Shown here: positions 1 to 10,323 of the stretch, piece by piece | Position numbering within the stretch: the stretch's first letter is position 1 | Layout: each line of letters opens with the position of its first letter | Assembly (NCBI GenBank): GCA_020631735.1 | Contig: CM036201.1 | Coordinates: 79,832,502 to 79,896,501, forward strand | Origin: Saccharum officinarum | Lineage: Eukaryota; Streptophyta; Magnoliopsida; Poales; Poaceae | Reading direction: 5' to 3' | Length of the DNA stretch: 64,000 nt | Program-made: the position numbers and the translations under genes | Notes under the pieces: generated by a model | The model's database searches: none | Seen by the model: only the letters and a program-made list of their open reading frames with translations | What the model was told of the DNA's origin: nothing

Positions 1-131
1 TTGGGATTACTCAATCTCACTTATGATTTGCAATCACTCAAGAGAGATGAGTGGGAGGAGATGCTCTAGCTCAAAGGATGTACTAGAATGTTAGAAATCA
101 CTAGTTTCCTCCCCAAGGGCCGGCCAACAAG

Positions 132-139
132 TATTTATA
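132..139 (-). promoter_or_regulatory. TATA box of the Sirevirus LTR (3' copy)
   Basis: Minus strand reads TATAAATA, just downstream (element sense) of the GC-rich CCGGACGCG array. The identical box in the 5' LTR is at 8955-8962. Confidence 0.6.
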
Positions 140-189
140 AGCATCCCCTCCAAATAGAGCCGTTATACCCCTTCACTGGGTTCTGTCGG

Positions 190-720
190 GATGACCGGAC
201 GCTCCGGTCATAACTGACCGGACGCGCTCACCGCGTCCGATGCCCCTACGGTCACTGCGCCAACGGTCAAACCCTATGACCGGACGCGCCTCTCAAAACG
301 ACCGGACGCGCTCCACCGCGTCCGATCCTCCAACGGTCACTGACCCTCAACGGTCAAACCATCGACCGGACGCGCTGCTTCGATCGACCGGACGCGCCGG
401 TCACACAGCATGCGCCCGCGAAACAACGACCGGACGCGCTCTTCGCAATGACCGGACGCGACAGTGCCCGCGTCCGGTGTGAGTCCAGTAAGCTCCTTCA
501 ACGATCGGACGCGTCCGATCGTGTGTGACCGGACGCGCCTCGCGTCCGATCGTCCTTGCGAACCGCAGTTCCTCTCTGGGCGTATGACCGGACGCGCCGG
601 TCCCGCGAGTGACCGGACGCGCCGGTTGCAAACCCTAGCTCGCGCGCCCGATACCGCGCTGTACTGACCGGACGCGTCCGGTCACACCGTGACCGCGTCC
701 GGTGCAGCGTCCGGTCACCT
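190..720. repeat. CCGGACGCG repeat and palindrome array in LTR U3 (3' copy)
   Basis: About 12 direct copies of GACCGGACGC plus roughly 9 inverted GCGTCCGGT or GCGTCCGAT copies within 530 bases. It includes a perfect 22-base palindrome at 501-522 and the 20-base palindrome TGACCGGACGCGTCCGGTCA at 665-684. It is very dense in CpG. Palindromic CCGGAC-type motifs are reported from Sirevirus LTRs. Confidence 0.9.
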
Positions 721-1499
721 CAGTGACCCCGTTCGCCTCCGTTTCTTTTCCGACTTTCGGCGTAGTGGAAAATAGGCATTTCATTTCCCGAAATCGCCTG
801 AATCCCGCGCTCACACGCTCGGCGGGAGGGAGAGAGGAACCCAAACCTCTCTCTACCCGCAAACCACAGCGCGACCAACGCCACCTTTGCAAATGTGCCA
901 ACACCATCAAGTGTACATCTCCATGTGCTTGTGTGTTAGCATTTTCTCAATCATTTTCAAAGGTTTTCCAATTAGCTCACTAGGCCCTACATGCAATGCA
1001 CTTCATGAATTCACCTAGTGGCACCCGTGCATCGAATAACCGATAAGACTTCCCCTCTTAATAGTTCGGCTATCGATCCTAAACCACTCACACCCTCTAT
1101 GGTGTCTTGAGTGTAAAACAAAATGGCCCTATTGTTATACCTTTGCCTTGAGCCCATTTTGTTTCTTCAAATGATATGATCCACTTCATAACATCACATG
1201 ACCGTCTCGATCCATCGACCTTGACTTCACTTGCTCTTCACCGTTGCATTGGTTCGTCGGCGCCAAGTCTTGCTCAAGCTTCACCATCGCATGGTCCCTC
1301 GCTTCGAAGCCTCGACTTGCCCTTCACCCTCACAACCGGTCCATCGAGCCAAGCCTCATCTTGGTCTTCACCATCTTGGTCATATGAGTCAATGTCATGT
1401 CTCATATGCAATGACCACCTTTATCTAAATCATCCACTTAGATACAAAGGTTAGTCCTAGGTTTCATCAATTTAGCCAAAACCAAACTAGGGACTTTCA

Positions 1500-2698
1500 A
1501 TCTCCCCCTTTTTGGTAATTGATGACAACCCTCACAAAGATGATTTTGATAATAAAAGTTTTGAACTTGTCATACTTGTCCAATCATTTTGCTCATAAGA
1601 AAAGTTTGGACAATTATCACAAGCTCGGTTTTGGTAGCATTAGCTCCCCCTACATATGTGCATAGAGTTTGGATTGAAAGCTTTGCACATATGCATGGAT
1701 AGAAGTGTTGGGAGAGTAATTCTACCAAAATGATGCTAAGGTGTAAGAAATGGACCTTTGAAGCGTGATACCAATCGGAGTTGCCTTTTACACCATCCTT
1801 AGCATCATGACGTAACTAGACATCCATCAAAACTCAAGAACCCCGTGAGATCAACATTATATGCAAAGGTTCTTGGACTACTTGTAAAGCTAACCACTTG
1901 TAGAGCTTTTAGGCAAGTCTAGATACCACATATAAACTATTCATATGCATGCTAGTAGATCATTTCATCATCCAATTTCTATACTAGCATTGCACCACAC
2001 AAGCATGTATATTGAATTTAAATACATGTGCAATGAGCAAGTCTTATGAAAATGCACAAACAAATGCAACAACTTTGTTTATGAGCTTGCTCCCCCTACT
2101 TGTGTGCATCAACAAATTTTATTTACCCCTTTATTAAGTTGAAACATCTTTTTCTCTCATAAATTTTATTTACCCCTTTATCAAGTTGAATCATCTTTTT
2201 CTCTCCCCCTTTGTCAACAACTTACCCAAAAATGAGATCAAATTGTGGAGATAAGGAAAAGTGTTTGATGGAGTAGATTGAAATTAATTCGATACCATAT
2301 GTAAGGTTAAAAAAAATTTATCAAATTTGGTTTAACCTAGAATACTTGCCAAAGATATTTAATTCGATTTGAACCAAAGACAAGCTTCTTCACTCCTCAA
2401 AGTAAGGGTTATCTTGCCTATGTTGAATTAAACACTTATAGCAAATCTTCTAGATTCAACACTAGGTTTACAAGCTCACAAACATGTCATATGCCACCAC
2501 TAGATCAAAAATAAGCATAGTAGCAATAGTGGTAACATATATCCATCAAATTCATTTGATTTATCATGAATGCTTATGCATACCACTTATTATGTCTACA
2601 TGCTCTATCAAGTCCTTAGCATAGGATGAAAGACATGTCAATCAATTTTACCTTGCAATGTCGAAGGAGAGGCATGTCAATAAGTGGGTGGGGTGCAT
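1500..2698 (-). other. Sirevirus non-coding region between pol and 3' LTR, with multiple polypurine tracts
   Basis: No ORF of note is visible. On the minus strand an AAAAAGGGGGAGA tract (1501-1514) directly abuts the 3' LTR and is the expected plus-strand primer. Further AGGGGGAG-type tracts lie at about 1643-1651, 2089-2096 and 2201-2210, and the sequence around the first two is repeated. Multiple polypurine tracts here are a described Sirevirus feature. No envelope-like ORF is present. Confidence 0.75.
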
Positions 2699-5600
2699 TC
2701 AACTCATGTTTGAGAAATCAAGAATGTTCAATTCATTCCTTAGCTTGCAAAACCTCTTTTCATCAAGTGGCTTAGTGAGAATATCGGCAAGTTGATCATC
2801 GGTGCCAACACTTTCAATGGCAATATCTCCCTTTTGTTGATGATCTCTAATGAAATGATGTCTTATGTCAATATGCTTTGTTCTTCCATGTTGAACCGGG
2901 TTTTGTATCATCTTGATTGCACTCTGATTATCACATAGCAACGGCACATTCTTGAAATTGAGACCATAATCCTTCAAAGTTGATTTCATCCATAGCAATT
3001 GTGCACAACAACTCCCCGCACTCACATATTCGGCTTCGGCGGTAGAGATTGCCACACTATTTTGTTTCTTTGAGGACCATGACACAAGTGATCTTCCAAG
3101 TAATTGACATGTGCCACTTGTGCTCTTTCTATTGATCTTGCAACCCCCATAGTCGGAGTCCGAATATCCAATCAATTCAAACTTTGACCCCTTGGGATAC
3201 CATAGTCCAACATCTCTTGTTTGCTTCAAGTACCTCAATATTCTCTTTGCGGCCGTGAGATGACTTTCTCTAGGTGAGGCTTGATATCTAGCACACATGC
3301 AAACACTAAACATGACATCCGGCCTTGATGCGGTGACATAGAGTAGACTTCCAATCAAAGACCGATATTCCTTTTGATTCACCATTTTGCCATCAAGATC
3401 ACTATCCAAATTGCCATTTGTGCCCATTGGAGTTGAAATTGGCTTTGCATCTTGCATTCCAAACTTCTTCAACATGTCCCTTATGTATTTCCCTTGACTC
3501 ACAAATGTCCCATTCTTTAATTGCTTGACTTGGAGACCAAGGAAGTAGCTAAGTTCACCAATCATAGACATTTCAAACTCTTTGGCCATCATAGCACCAA
3601 ATTCTTTACAATAAGCTTGATCGGTTGATCCAAAGATGATGTCATCAACATATATTTGCACTATGAATAGATCATTTCCAATCTTCTTGGTGAATAGAGT
3701 AGTATCAACCTTGCCCATTTTGAATCCCTTAGAGAGAAGGAAATCCCTTAGCCTCTCATACCATGCTCTAGGTGCTTGCTTTAAGCCATATAAAGCCTTC
3801 TTCAACTTGTAGACATGGTTGGGTTTCTTGTCATCTTCAAATCCGGGCGGTTGCTCAACAAATACTAACTCATTGATGATCCCATTGAGAAATGCACTTT
3901 TGACATCCATTTGATATAGTTTGATATTGTGTGCACAAGCATAAGCCAATAGAATCCTTATTGCCTCCAATCTTGCCACGGGAGCATATGTCTCATCATA
4001 GTCAAGACCTTCAACTTGAGTGTAACCTTGAGCAACTAGTCTTGCTTTGTTTCTCACTACAATGCCATCTTGATCTTGCTTGTTTTTAAACACCCACTTG
4101 GTTCCAATCACATTGTAGTCATTTGGCCTTTCTACCAATTCCCAAACATCATTTCTTGTGAAATTGTTAAGCTCTTCTTGCATAGCCATGATCCAATCGG
4201 CATCCCTCAAAGCTTCTTCTATCTTCTTTGGTTCTATGGTTGACACAAATGATGCATGCTCACAAAACATAGTCAATCTTGATCTTGTTTGCACACCACT
4301 TCTAATATCACCAATAACACTATCAATGGGGTGATCTCTTGCAACATGTTGTGGTTGGAGTACTTGCACTTGATTGCTTGAGCTTGGTTGATCACTTGAT
4401 GTATCTTGATGAGATGAACTAGCACCTTGATCTTGCACTTGAGAGTCACTAGCTAGCTTGAATGGAGAATTGAGCACTTGATCTTTATCATCATCTTGAA
4501 TATCAATCACTTGCTTTGCTCTAATGTCCCCAATGTCCATGTTCTTCATTGCTTCCACCAATAGAGTTCCACTAACATCATCTAGATTCTCTTCTTCATC
4601 TTGTGACCCATTGGTTTCATCAAATTGCACATCATGGACTTCTTCTAGAATGCCACTTGAGTTGTTCCAAACTCTATAAGCTTTGCTTGTAGTTGAATAA
4701 CCAAGTAGGAACCCCTCATCACATCTCTTGTCAAACTTTCCCAATCTAGTGCCCTTCTTCAAGATATAGCATTTGCAACCAAACACCCTAAAGTAAGAAA
4801 TATTGGGCTTTCTTCCATGAAGTAACTCATATGGGGTCTTCTCTAGCAATGGATGACAATATAGTCTATTGATGTAGTAGCAAGCGGTATTGATTGCTTC
4901 ATCCCAAAATGATTGACTCACATTGTACTCATGAAGCATTGATCTAGCCATATCAAGCAATGTTCTATTCTTCCTCTCAACTAGGCCATTTGATTGTGGA
5001 GTGTACTTGGCCGAGAATTGATGTCCAATACCATAATGATCACAAAGTTCTTCAATTCTTGTATTCTTGAACTCACTTCCATTGTCACTTCTCACTTTCT
5101 TGATTCTAATCTCAAACTCATTGTGAACTCTAGTGAGAAATGTCTTGAAGGTGTCAAACACTTCACTTTTGTCACTAAGAAAGAATACCCATGTGAATCT
5201 TGTGAAGTCATCCACTATGACAAAGCCATACTTGTTACCGCCTATGCTTGTATATGTTGTTGGTCCAAATAGATCCATGTGCATCAACTCAAATGCTTTG
5301 CATGTGCTCATTGTACTCTTCTTTGGATGTGAGCTTCCAACTTGCTTCCCGGCTTGACATGCACTACAAAGCTTATTCTTCTCAAATTCAACATCTTTCA
5401 AACCATTGACAAGATTGTGAGTTGTAAGCTTCTTCAATTGTTTCATGCCAACATGACCAAGCCTTCTATGCCAAAGCCAACCCATGCTTGATTTGGAGAC
5501 TAAGCAAGTTGTCAAAGAAGTTTCTCTAGCATTGAAGTCAACTAGGTAGAGATTCTCATATCTAAAGCCCTTGAATGCCACATTTGAACCATCCACACTA

Positions 5601-5899
5601 ATAACTTCCACATCATCAACCCCAAAGATGCATTTGTAGCCTAGATCACATATTTGTGCCACGGATAGAAGATTGAAATCCAAGCTTTCAACTAGCAACA
5701 CATTAGAGATACTCATGTCATTTGATATTGCAATCTTGCCCAAGCCAATAACCTTGCCTTTCTTGTTATTGCCAAATGTGATAGAATCAACACCACTATC
5801 ATTGTCATTGATTGAGTCAAACATTCTTGATGTACCGGTCATGTGTTGAGTGCACCCACTATCAATAATCCAATGCCTTCCTCCGGCTTTGTAATTGAC
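2699..5899 (-). CDS. pol: Sirevirus pol polyprotein (protease end, integrase, reverse transcriptase, RNase H)
   Basis: The first ATG is at 5842, but the open frame starts at 5899, just after a TAG, and the extra 19 codons hold the protease active-site motif DSGCTQH. Domains in order: GAG pre-integrase zinc finger (HRRLGH ... CSACQAGK); integrase core with DLFGP, VRSDNGSEF and NGLVERKNRTL, supplying the D-D-E triad; RT with the catalytic motif YVDDIIFGS near codon 729; RNase H with YSDSDYGG and the end motif ADILTKPL. The frame is uninterrupted over about 1066 codons. Pol is in the -1 frame relative to gag and is separated from it by a gag TGA and a pol-frame TAG, so its expression route is not obvious. 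Products would act in cytoplasmic particles and in nuclear integration. Confidence 0.93.
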   Translation of the reverse strand, partial: VNYKAGGRHWIIDSGCTQHMTGTSRMFDSINDNDSGVDSITFGNNKKGKVIGLGKIAISNDMSISNVLLVESLDFNLLSVAQICDLGYKCIFGVDDVEVISVDGSNVAFKGFRYENLYLVDFNARETSLTTCLVSKSSMGWLWHRRLGHVGMKQLKKLTTHNLVNGLKDVEFEKNKLCSACQAGKQVGSSHPKKSTMSTCKAFELMHMDLFGPTTYTSIGGNKYGFVIVDDFTRFTWVFFLSDKSEVFDTFKTFLTRVHNEFEIRIKKVRSDNGSEFKNTRIEELCDHYGIGHQFSAKYTPQSNGLVERKNRTLLDMARSMLHEYNVSQSFWDEAINTACYYINRLYCHPLLEKTPYELLHGRKPNISYFRVFGCKCYILKKGTRLGKFDKRCDEGFLLGYSTTSKAYRVWNNSSGILEEVHDVQFDETNGSQDEEENLDDVSGTLLVEAMKNMDIGDIRAKQVIDIQDDDKDQVLNSPFKLASDSQVQDQGASSSHQDTSSDQPSSSNQVQVLQPQHVARDHPIDSVIGDIRSGVQTRSRLTMFCEHASFVSTIEPKKIEEALRDADWIMAMQEELNNFTRNDVWELVERPNDYNVIGTKWVFKNKQDQDGIVVRNKARLVAQGYTQVEGLDYDETYAPVARLEAIRILLAYACAHNIKLYQMDVKSAFLNGIINELVFVEQPPGFEDDKKPNHVYKLKKALYGLKQAPRAWYERLRDFLLSKGFKMGKVDTTLFTKKIGNDLFIVQIYVDDIIFGSTDQAYCKEFGAMMAKEFEMSMIGELSYFLGLQVKQLKNGTFVSQGKYIRDMLKKFGMQDAKPISTPMGTNGNLDSDLDGKMVNQKEYRSLIGSLLYVTASRPDVMFSVCMCARYQASPRESHLTAAKRILRYLKQTRDVGLWYPKGSKFELIGYSDSDYGGCKINRKSTSGTCQLLGRSLVSWSSKKQNSVAISTAEAEYVSAGSCCAQLLWMKSTLKDYGLNFKNVPLLCDNQSAIKMIQNPVQHGRTKHIDIRHHFIRDHQQKGDIAIESVGTDDQLADILTKPLDEKRFCKLRNELNILDFSNMS

Positions 5900-5910
5900 C
5901 TACAAGCAAA

Positions 5911-7974
5911 TCAATGAAGCTTAGGTACCCATTTTTGCTTGGGTCCTTGTAGGTTAGTAACTAAGCTCTTTGGTACCCAAATAGCCTTCTTCTTTGGGCC
6001 CACAATTGGTGTACCAACAAACTTAGCTTGCACACCCTTCACACCTTTGGTAAGCACATAGCAAGAATCAAAAGGTATAGCATTAACAAGGTTCTTGCTT
6101 TGGTTCTTTTTATTGCAATTATGCTCTAGGTGCCCAACTTGCTTACATCTATTGCAAAACCGACCATTGCCCTTCACAAAGCTAGGCTTTGGAGTTGCAA
6201 AGGCCGACTTGCCTTTCTTGGGGGTGTAGCCCAATCCCTCTTTGTTAAGAGAGAACCTTTGGCTACCCAAGCACTTAAGCAAGCGGGCCTCACCACCATA
6301 GGCCTTGCCTAGGGCGTGAGTGAGCTCATCCACCTCTCTCTTGAGAGTCTCATTCTCAACCATTAGTGAGGCATCACAAGTGAAACCATCACTAGTAGTA
6401 GAGGTAGAGTTGGTGGTGGTGGATGAAGAGCTACAAGAAGGGTTAGTATTTGACATGATGATAGGTTCATTAAAGGATTCATCAATTATATCACATGTAA
6501 CACCTATATCACATGATACAACAACCTCCTTCTTTTCTTGTTGCTCAAGTAGCAATGAGTGAGCCTTTTCAAGCTTGGAATGAGCCTTACCAAGATCCTC
6601 ATGGTCTTCCACTAGACTCTCATGAGTGGTCTTAAGCTCACCAAGAACTTTCTCAAGTATTGCTACTTTCATTGAAAGCTTCTTGCACTCCTTGTTCTTG
6701 GCAATAGCTATGTCTCTAGTTTGTTGCAACAAGTCATATAGTTGTTCTTTAGTTGGTTCATCATCATCATCATTTTCATTATCATATTTATCATTATCAC
6801 TATCATGAACATATTCCATTTCACTTTCATCATCACTTTCATCATATAATACCTTAGCTTCTTTGGCCATGAAGCATGAAGAGGATGAATCAAATAGTAA
6901 AGGCTTCTTGTTGATAGCAATGGAAGCAAAAGCCTTGTTGGATGATTCTTCTTCTTCATCATCATCATCACTTTCCCAAGTGGCCACATAGACTCCATTC
7001 TTGCCTTTCTTGAATGTTATCTTGGCTTCTTTCTTTTTCTTCTCAAACTTGCCCCTCTTGTTGTTCTTCTTCTTATCATAGGGACATTCGGCTTGAAGAT
7101 GTTCGGTGCTATCACAATTGAAGCACCTCCTTTGTTGCTCATTGCTCTTGAAGTTGTCATTTCTCTTTTTGAAGCCTCTTCTCTTAATGAACATGTGACC
7201 CATTTTCTTGACTACAAAAGCAAATGCCTCATCATCAATTTCATAATCTTCATCTTCACTATTGTCTTCTTCTTCAATGATGGTAGCTTTGCCCTTGGAG
7301 GAGATGGCCTTGAACGCCACGGTCTTCTTCTTCTTTTCATCTTCCACCTTTTCCTTGTCATCAACATCTTGATCATATTTGTCATAGGTCAATACTTCAC
7401 CAAGCAAATCATTAGGCTTCATTGCTTCAAGCCCATCTCTTTGCAACATCATGATCAACATCTTGAATCTTCTAGGTAAGCTCAATAAGAACTTGTGACA
7501 AAAATCTTGATCTTGAGTCTTGTGCCCTAAGCTCTTGAGATCATTGACTATCACTTGCAATCTATGAAACATTTCAATGATTGTTTCATCATCCTTTTTC
7601 TTGAAGTTCTCAAACTCACTCTTGAGCCCATATAGCTTGGCACTCTTCACAACCTTAGTGCCCTCATATGTTTCACTCAACCTTGTCCATACTTCATATG
7701 CCAATTCTAAGTCCTTGATGCCCTCAAATACTTTTGTGTCAATACCATGGTAAAGTGTATTGAGAGCCATTCTATTGCATGTTCTATTTGCTCTATCTTC
7801 ATCGGTGAGATGATTAGGATCAATGATAGCAAAATCATTCTCGGTGACTTGCAATACTCTCTCATGAATAGAACCAAGGTACATTGTCATCTTTCTCTTC
7901 CAATGAGCAAAAGAACTAACACCATCAAAGAACGGTGGCTTGCCCCCAACATGATTGAACACAATTTGAGCCAT
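5911..7974 (-). CDS. gag: Sirevirus Gag (687 aa) with two CCHC zinc knuckles
   Basis: ATG at 7974, 46 bases after the primer-binding site; stop TGA at 5913-5911. The N-terminal half is the copia-type gag/UBN2 region (motifs WKRKMTMYL, LNTLYHGI, FCHKFLLSLP). The first zinc knuckle, CFNCDSTEHLQAEC, is near residues 282-297. An acidic, lysine-rich middle and a coiled-coil-like stretch follow. A second knuckle, CNRCKQVGHLEHNC, is near 605-620. The C-terminal block ending VPKLH resembles Sirevirus (Opie/Ji) gag. It would form the cytoplasmic particle and bind element RNA. No stop or frameshift was seen. Confidence 0.93.
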   Translation of the reverse strand: MAQIVFNHVGGKPPFFDGVSSFAHWKRKMTMYLGSIHERVLQVTENDFAIIDPNHLTDEDRANRTCNRMALNTLYHGIDTKVFEGIKDLELAYEVWTRLSETYEGTKVVKSAKLYGLKSEFENFKKKDDETIIEMFHRLQVIVNDLKSLGHKTQDQDFCHKFLLSLPRRFKMLIMMLQRDGLEAMKPNDLLGEVLTYDKYDQDVDDKEKVEDEKKKKTVAFKAISSKGKATIIEEEDNSEDEDYEIDDEAFAFVVKKMGHMFIKRRGFKKRNDNFKSNEQQRRCFNCDSTEHLQAECPYDKKKNNKRGKFEKKKKEAKITFKKGKNGVYVATWESDDDDEEEESSNKAFASIAINKKPLLFDSSSSCFMAKEAKVLYDESDDESEMEYVHDSDNDKYDNENDDDDEPTKEQLYDLLQQTRDIAIAKNKECKKLSMKVAILEKVLGELKTTHESLVEDHEDLGKAHSKLEKAHSLLLEQQEKKEVVVSCDIGVTCDIIDESFNEPIIMSNTNPSCSSSSTTTNSTSTTSDGFTCDASLMVENETLKREVDELTHALGKAYGGEARLLKCLGSQRFSLNKEGLGYTPKKGKSAFATPKPSFVKGNGRFCNRCKQVGHLEHNCNKKNQSKNLVNAIPFDSCYVLTKGVKGVQAKFVGTPIVGPKKKAIWVPKSLVTNLQGPKQKWVPKLH

Positions 7975-8019
7975 TTTTCACACCGAAGGATGTTAAGCCT
8001 TGATTAAAACGGTGACCAC

Positions 8020-8032
8020 GGCTCCGATACCA
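8020..8032 (-). other. Sirevirus primer-binding site (initiator tRNA-Met)
   Basis: Minus strand TGGTATCGGAGCC, two bases after the 5' LTR end. It matches the complement of the plant initiator tRNA-Met 3' end except G for A at position 8. Confidence 0.9.
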
Positions 8033-8954
8033 CTTGTAAGGTCCTAGATGGCTAGAGGGGGGTGAATAGCCTATAAAAATTCTACAAGCACCACTAAGCA
8101 AACTTGTTAGAATAACAAACGGCGTAAAGCGAGTTTTGCTTAGCCAAAGGTTGTGATGCAAGCCTCCTATCCACAAGTCTAGTAGATTATGATCTCTAGT
8201 TCACACAAGAGCTATGTCACTAATTTTACACTAGAGAACAAGCTAACAACACTACTAGCCAAGCTACTACTAGAGCAACACAAGATAATCTAGTAAAGAT
8301 AAGTGCAAGAGATAGGATTGTGAATCTTATACCGACGGTGGAGTGAAGATGTTGCCAATCACCAAGATGATATATAATCAATTAATATTGACAACAACAC
8401 AATATGTAGACCAATCACCGGGAGACAAGAGACACAATATTTTTGTTCACCCGGTGTTCACTTGTGCACCGACAAGCTACGTCACCGGTTGTGTCGACCA
8501 ACACTTAGATGGTTCCTCGGTGTGACCCTCAAGTCACTTGCCCCTCAAGGCACGCCCCGCAAGGCACCGCAAGACTCCACTCTCAAGTGAGGTAACTCAA
8601 TGACACGCGCAATCCAATAGAGTTGCTTTTGGCGTCCCGCCGAGGAAAGCACAAGAACCTCTTACAAACAACCGGAGGTGGCCAAGAACAATCACCTTCT
8701 CTTGCCAACGCCTCCAACAATCTCCAAGCCGGCTAGGAGCGGTACTCTCCAAGAGTAACAAGAAATCCACCGGCTAAACCACCCACAAGTGCCACTAGAT
8801 GCCCTCAAGCTATGCAATGCACTTTGGGATTACTCAATCTCACTTATGATTTGCAATCACTCAAGAGAGATGAGTGGGAGGAGATGCTCTAGCTCAAAGG
8901 ATGTACTAGAATGTTAGAAATCACTAGTTTCCTCCCCAAGGGCCGGCCAACGAG

Positions 8955-8962
8955 TATTTATA
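8955..8962 (-). promoter_or_regulatory. TATA box of the Sirevirus 5' LTR promoter
   Basis: Minus strand TATAAATA, about 50 bases downstream of the CCGGACGCG array, giving a U3 array followed by a core promoter. Transcription should begin about 30 bases further on, around 8925, and proceed toward gag. Confidence 0.65.
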
Positions 8963-9012
8963 AGCATCCCCTCTAAATAGAGCCGTTATACCCCTTCACT
9001 GGGTTCTGTCGG

Positions 9013-9543
9013 GATGACCGGACGCTCCGGTCATAACTGACCGGACGCGCTCACCGCGTCCGATGCCCCTACGGTCACTGCGCCAACGGTCAAACCCTAT
9101 GACCGGACGTGCCTCTCAAAACGACCGGACGCGCTCCACCGCGTCCGATCCTCCAACGGTCACTGACCCTCAACGGTCAAACCATCGACCGGACGCGCTG
9201 CTTCGATCGACCGGACGCGCCGGTCACACAGCATGCGCCCGCGAAACAACGACCGGACGCGCTCTTCGCAATGACCGGACGCAACAGTGCCCGCGTCCGG
9301 TGTGAGTCCAGTAAGCTCCTTCAACGATCGGACGCGTCCGATCGTGTGTGACCGGACGCGCCTCGCGTCCGATCGTCCTTGCGAACTGCAGTTCCTCTCT
9401 GGGCGTATGACCGGACGCGCCGGTCCCGCGAGTGACCGGACGCGCCGGTTGCAAACCCTAGCTCGCGCGCCCGATACCGCGCTGTACTGACCGGACGCGT
9501 CCGGTCACACCGTGACCGCGTCCGGTGCAGCGTCCGGTCACCT
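9013..9543. repeat. CCGGACGCG repeat and palindrome array in LTR U3 (5' copy)
   Basis: Same organisation as in the 3' LTR, with the two perfect palindromes at 9324-9345 and 9488-9507. Two of the five LTR-LTR substitutions break CpG units of the array, as expected for methylated DNA. Confidence 0.9.
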
Positions 9544-10323
9544 CAGTGACCCCGTTCGCCTCCGTTTCTTTTCCGACTTTCGGCGTAGTGGAAAATAGGC
9601 ATTTCATTTCCCCGAAATCGCCTGAATCCCGCGCTCACACGCTCGGCGGGAGGGAGAGAGGAACCCAAACCTCTCTCTACCCGCAAACCACAGCGCGACC
9701 AACGCCACCTTTGCAAATGTGCCAACACCATCAAGTGTACATCTCCATGTGCTTGTGTGTTAGCATTTTCTCAATCATTTTCAAAGGTTTTCCAATTAGC
9801 TCACTAGGCCCTACATGCAATGCACTTCATGAATTCACCTAGTGGCACCCGTGCATCGAATAACCGATAAGACTTCCCCTCTTAATAGTTCGGCTATCGA
9901 TCCTAAACCACTCACACCCTCTATGGTGTCTTGAGTGTAAAACAAAATGGCCCTATTGTTATACCTTTGCCTTGAGCCCATTTTGTTTCTTCAAATGATA
10001 TGATCCACTTCATAACATCACATGACCGTCTCGATCCATCGACCTTGACTTCACTTGCTCTTCACCGTTGCATTGGTTCGTCGGCGCCAAGTCTTGCTCA
10101 AGCTTCACCATCGCATGGTCCCTCGCTTCGAAGCCTCGACTTGCCCTTCACCCTCACAACCGGTCCATCGAGCCAAGCCTCATCTTGGTCTTCACCATCT
10201 TGGTCATATGAGTCAATGTCATGTCTCATATGCAATGACCACCTTTATCTAAATCATCCACTTAGATACAAAGGTTAGTCCTAGGTTTCATCAATTTAGC
10301 CAAAACCAAACTAGGGACTTTCA

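Larger units (their letters stand above)
1..1499 (-). repeat. Sirevirus 3' LTR (partial)
   Basis: In element orientation this is the downstream LTR. It starts with TGAAAGTCCC at 1499 on the minus strand and runs off the left edge of the window. Base 1 corresponds to base 8824 of the other LTR, so about 789 bases are missing. Short ORFs inside it are repeat-derived and not genes. Confidence 0.95.
1..10323 (-). mobile_element. Ty1/copia Sirevirus (Opie/Ji-like), near-complete and young
   Basis: Seen: two near-identical LTRs (1-1499, cut by the window edge, and 8035-10323) flank a minus-strand gag ORF and a pol ORF in the copia order protease-integrase-RT-RNase H. The primer-binding site lies at 8020-8032 and a polypurine tract abuts the 3' LTR. 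Over the shared 1499 bases I count 5 substitutions, all transitions, and one 1-base indel, about 0.3% divergence. Known: long LTRs, a large gag with two zinc knuckles, a leader of only about 45 bases and repeated polypurine tracts are Sirevirus traits. The gag C-terminal region closely resembles maize Opie/Ji as I remember them. Inferred: a recent insertion, possibly autonomous. It sits in D1; the left TSD is outside the window. Confidence 0.93.
8035..10323 (-). repeat. Sirevirus 5' LTR (2289 bp)
   Basis: The minus strand starts TGAAAGTCCC (10323) and ends CCTTACA (8035), giving TG...CA termini. The stretch 8824-10323 aligns with 1-1499 at about 99.7% identity. It contains the U3 array (about 9013-9543) and the TATA box at 8955-8962. 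Bases 10324-10328 (CCCCC) would be one TSD copy; the other is outside the window. Confidence 0.95.

Noticed and set aside
240..731. Several overlapping ORFs of 60-90 codons rich in DRTR and GRA motifs, in both LTRs
   Set aside because: They arise from the CCGGACGCG repeat, which lacks stops in several frames; they recur in both LTR copies and match no protein.
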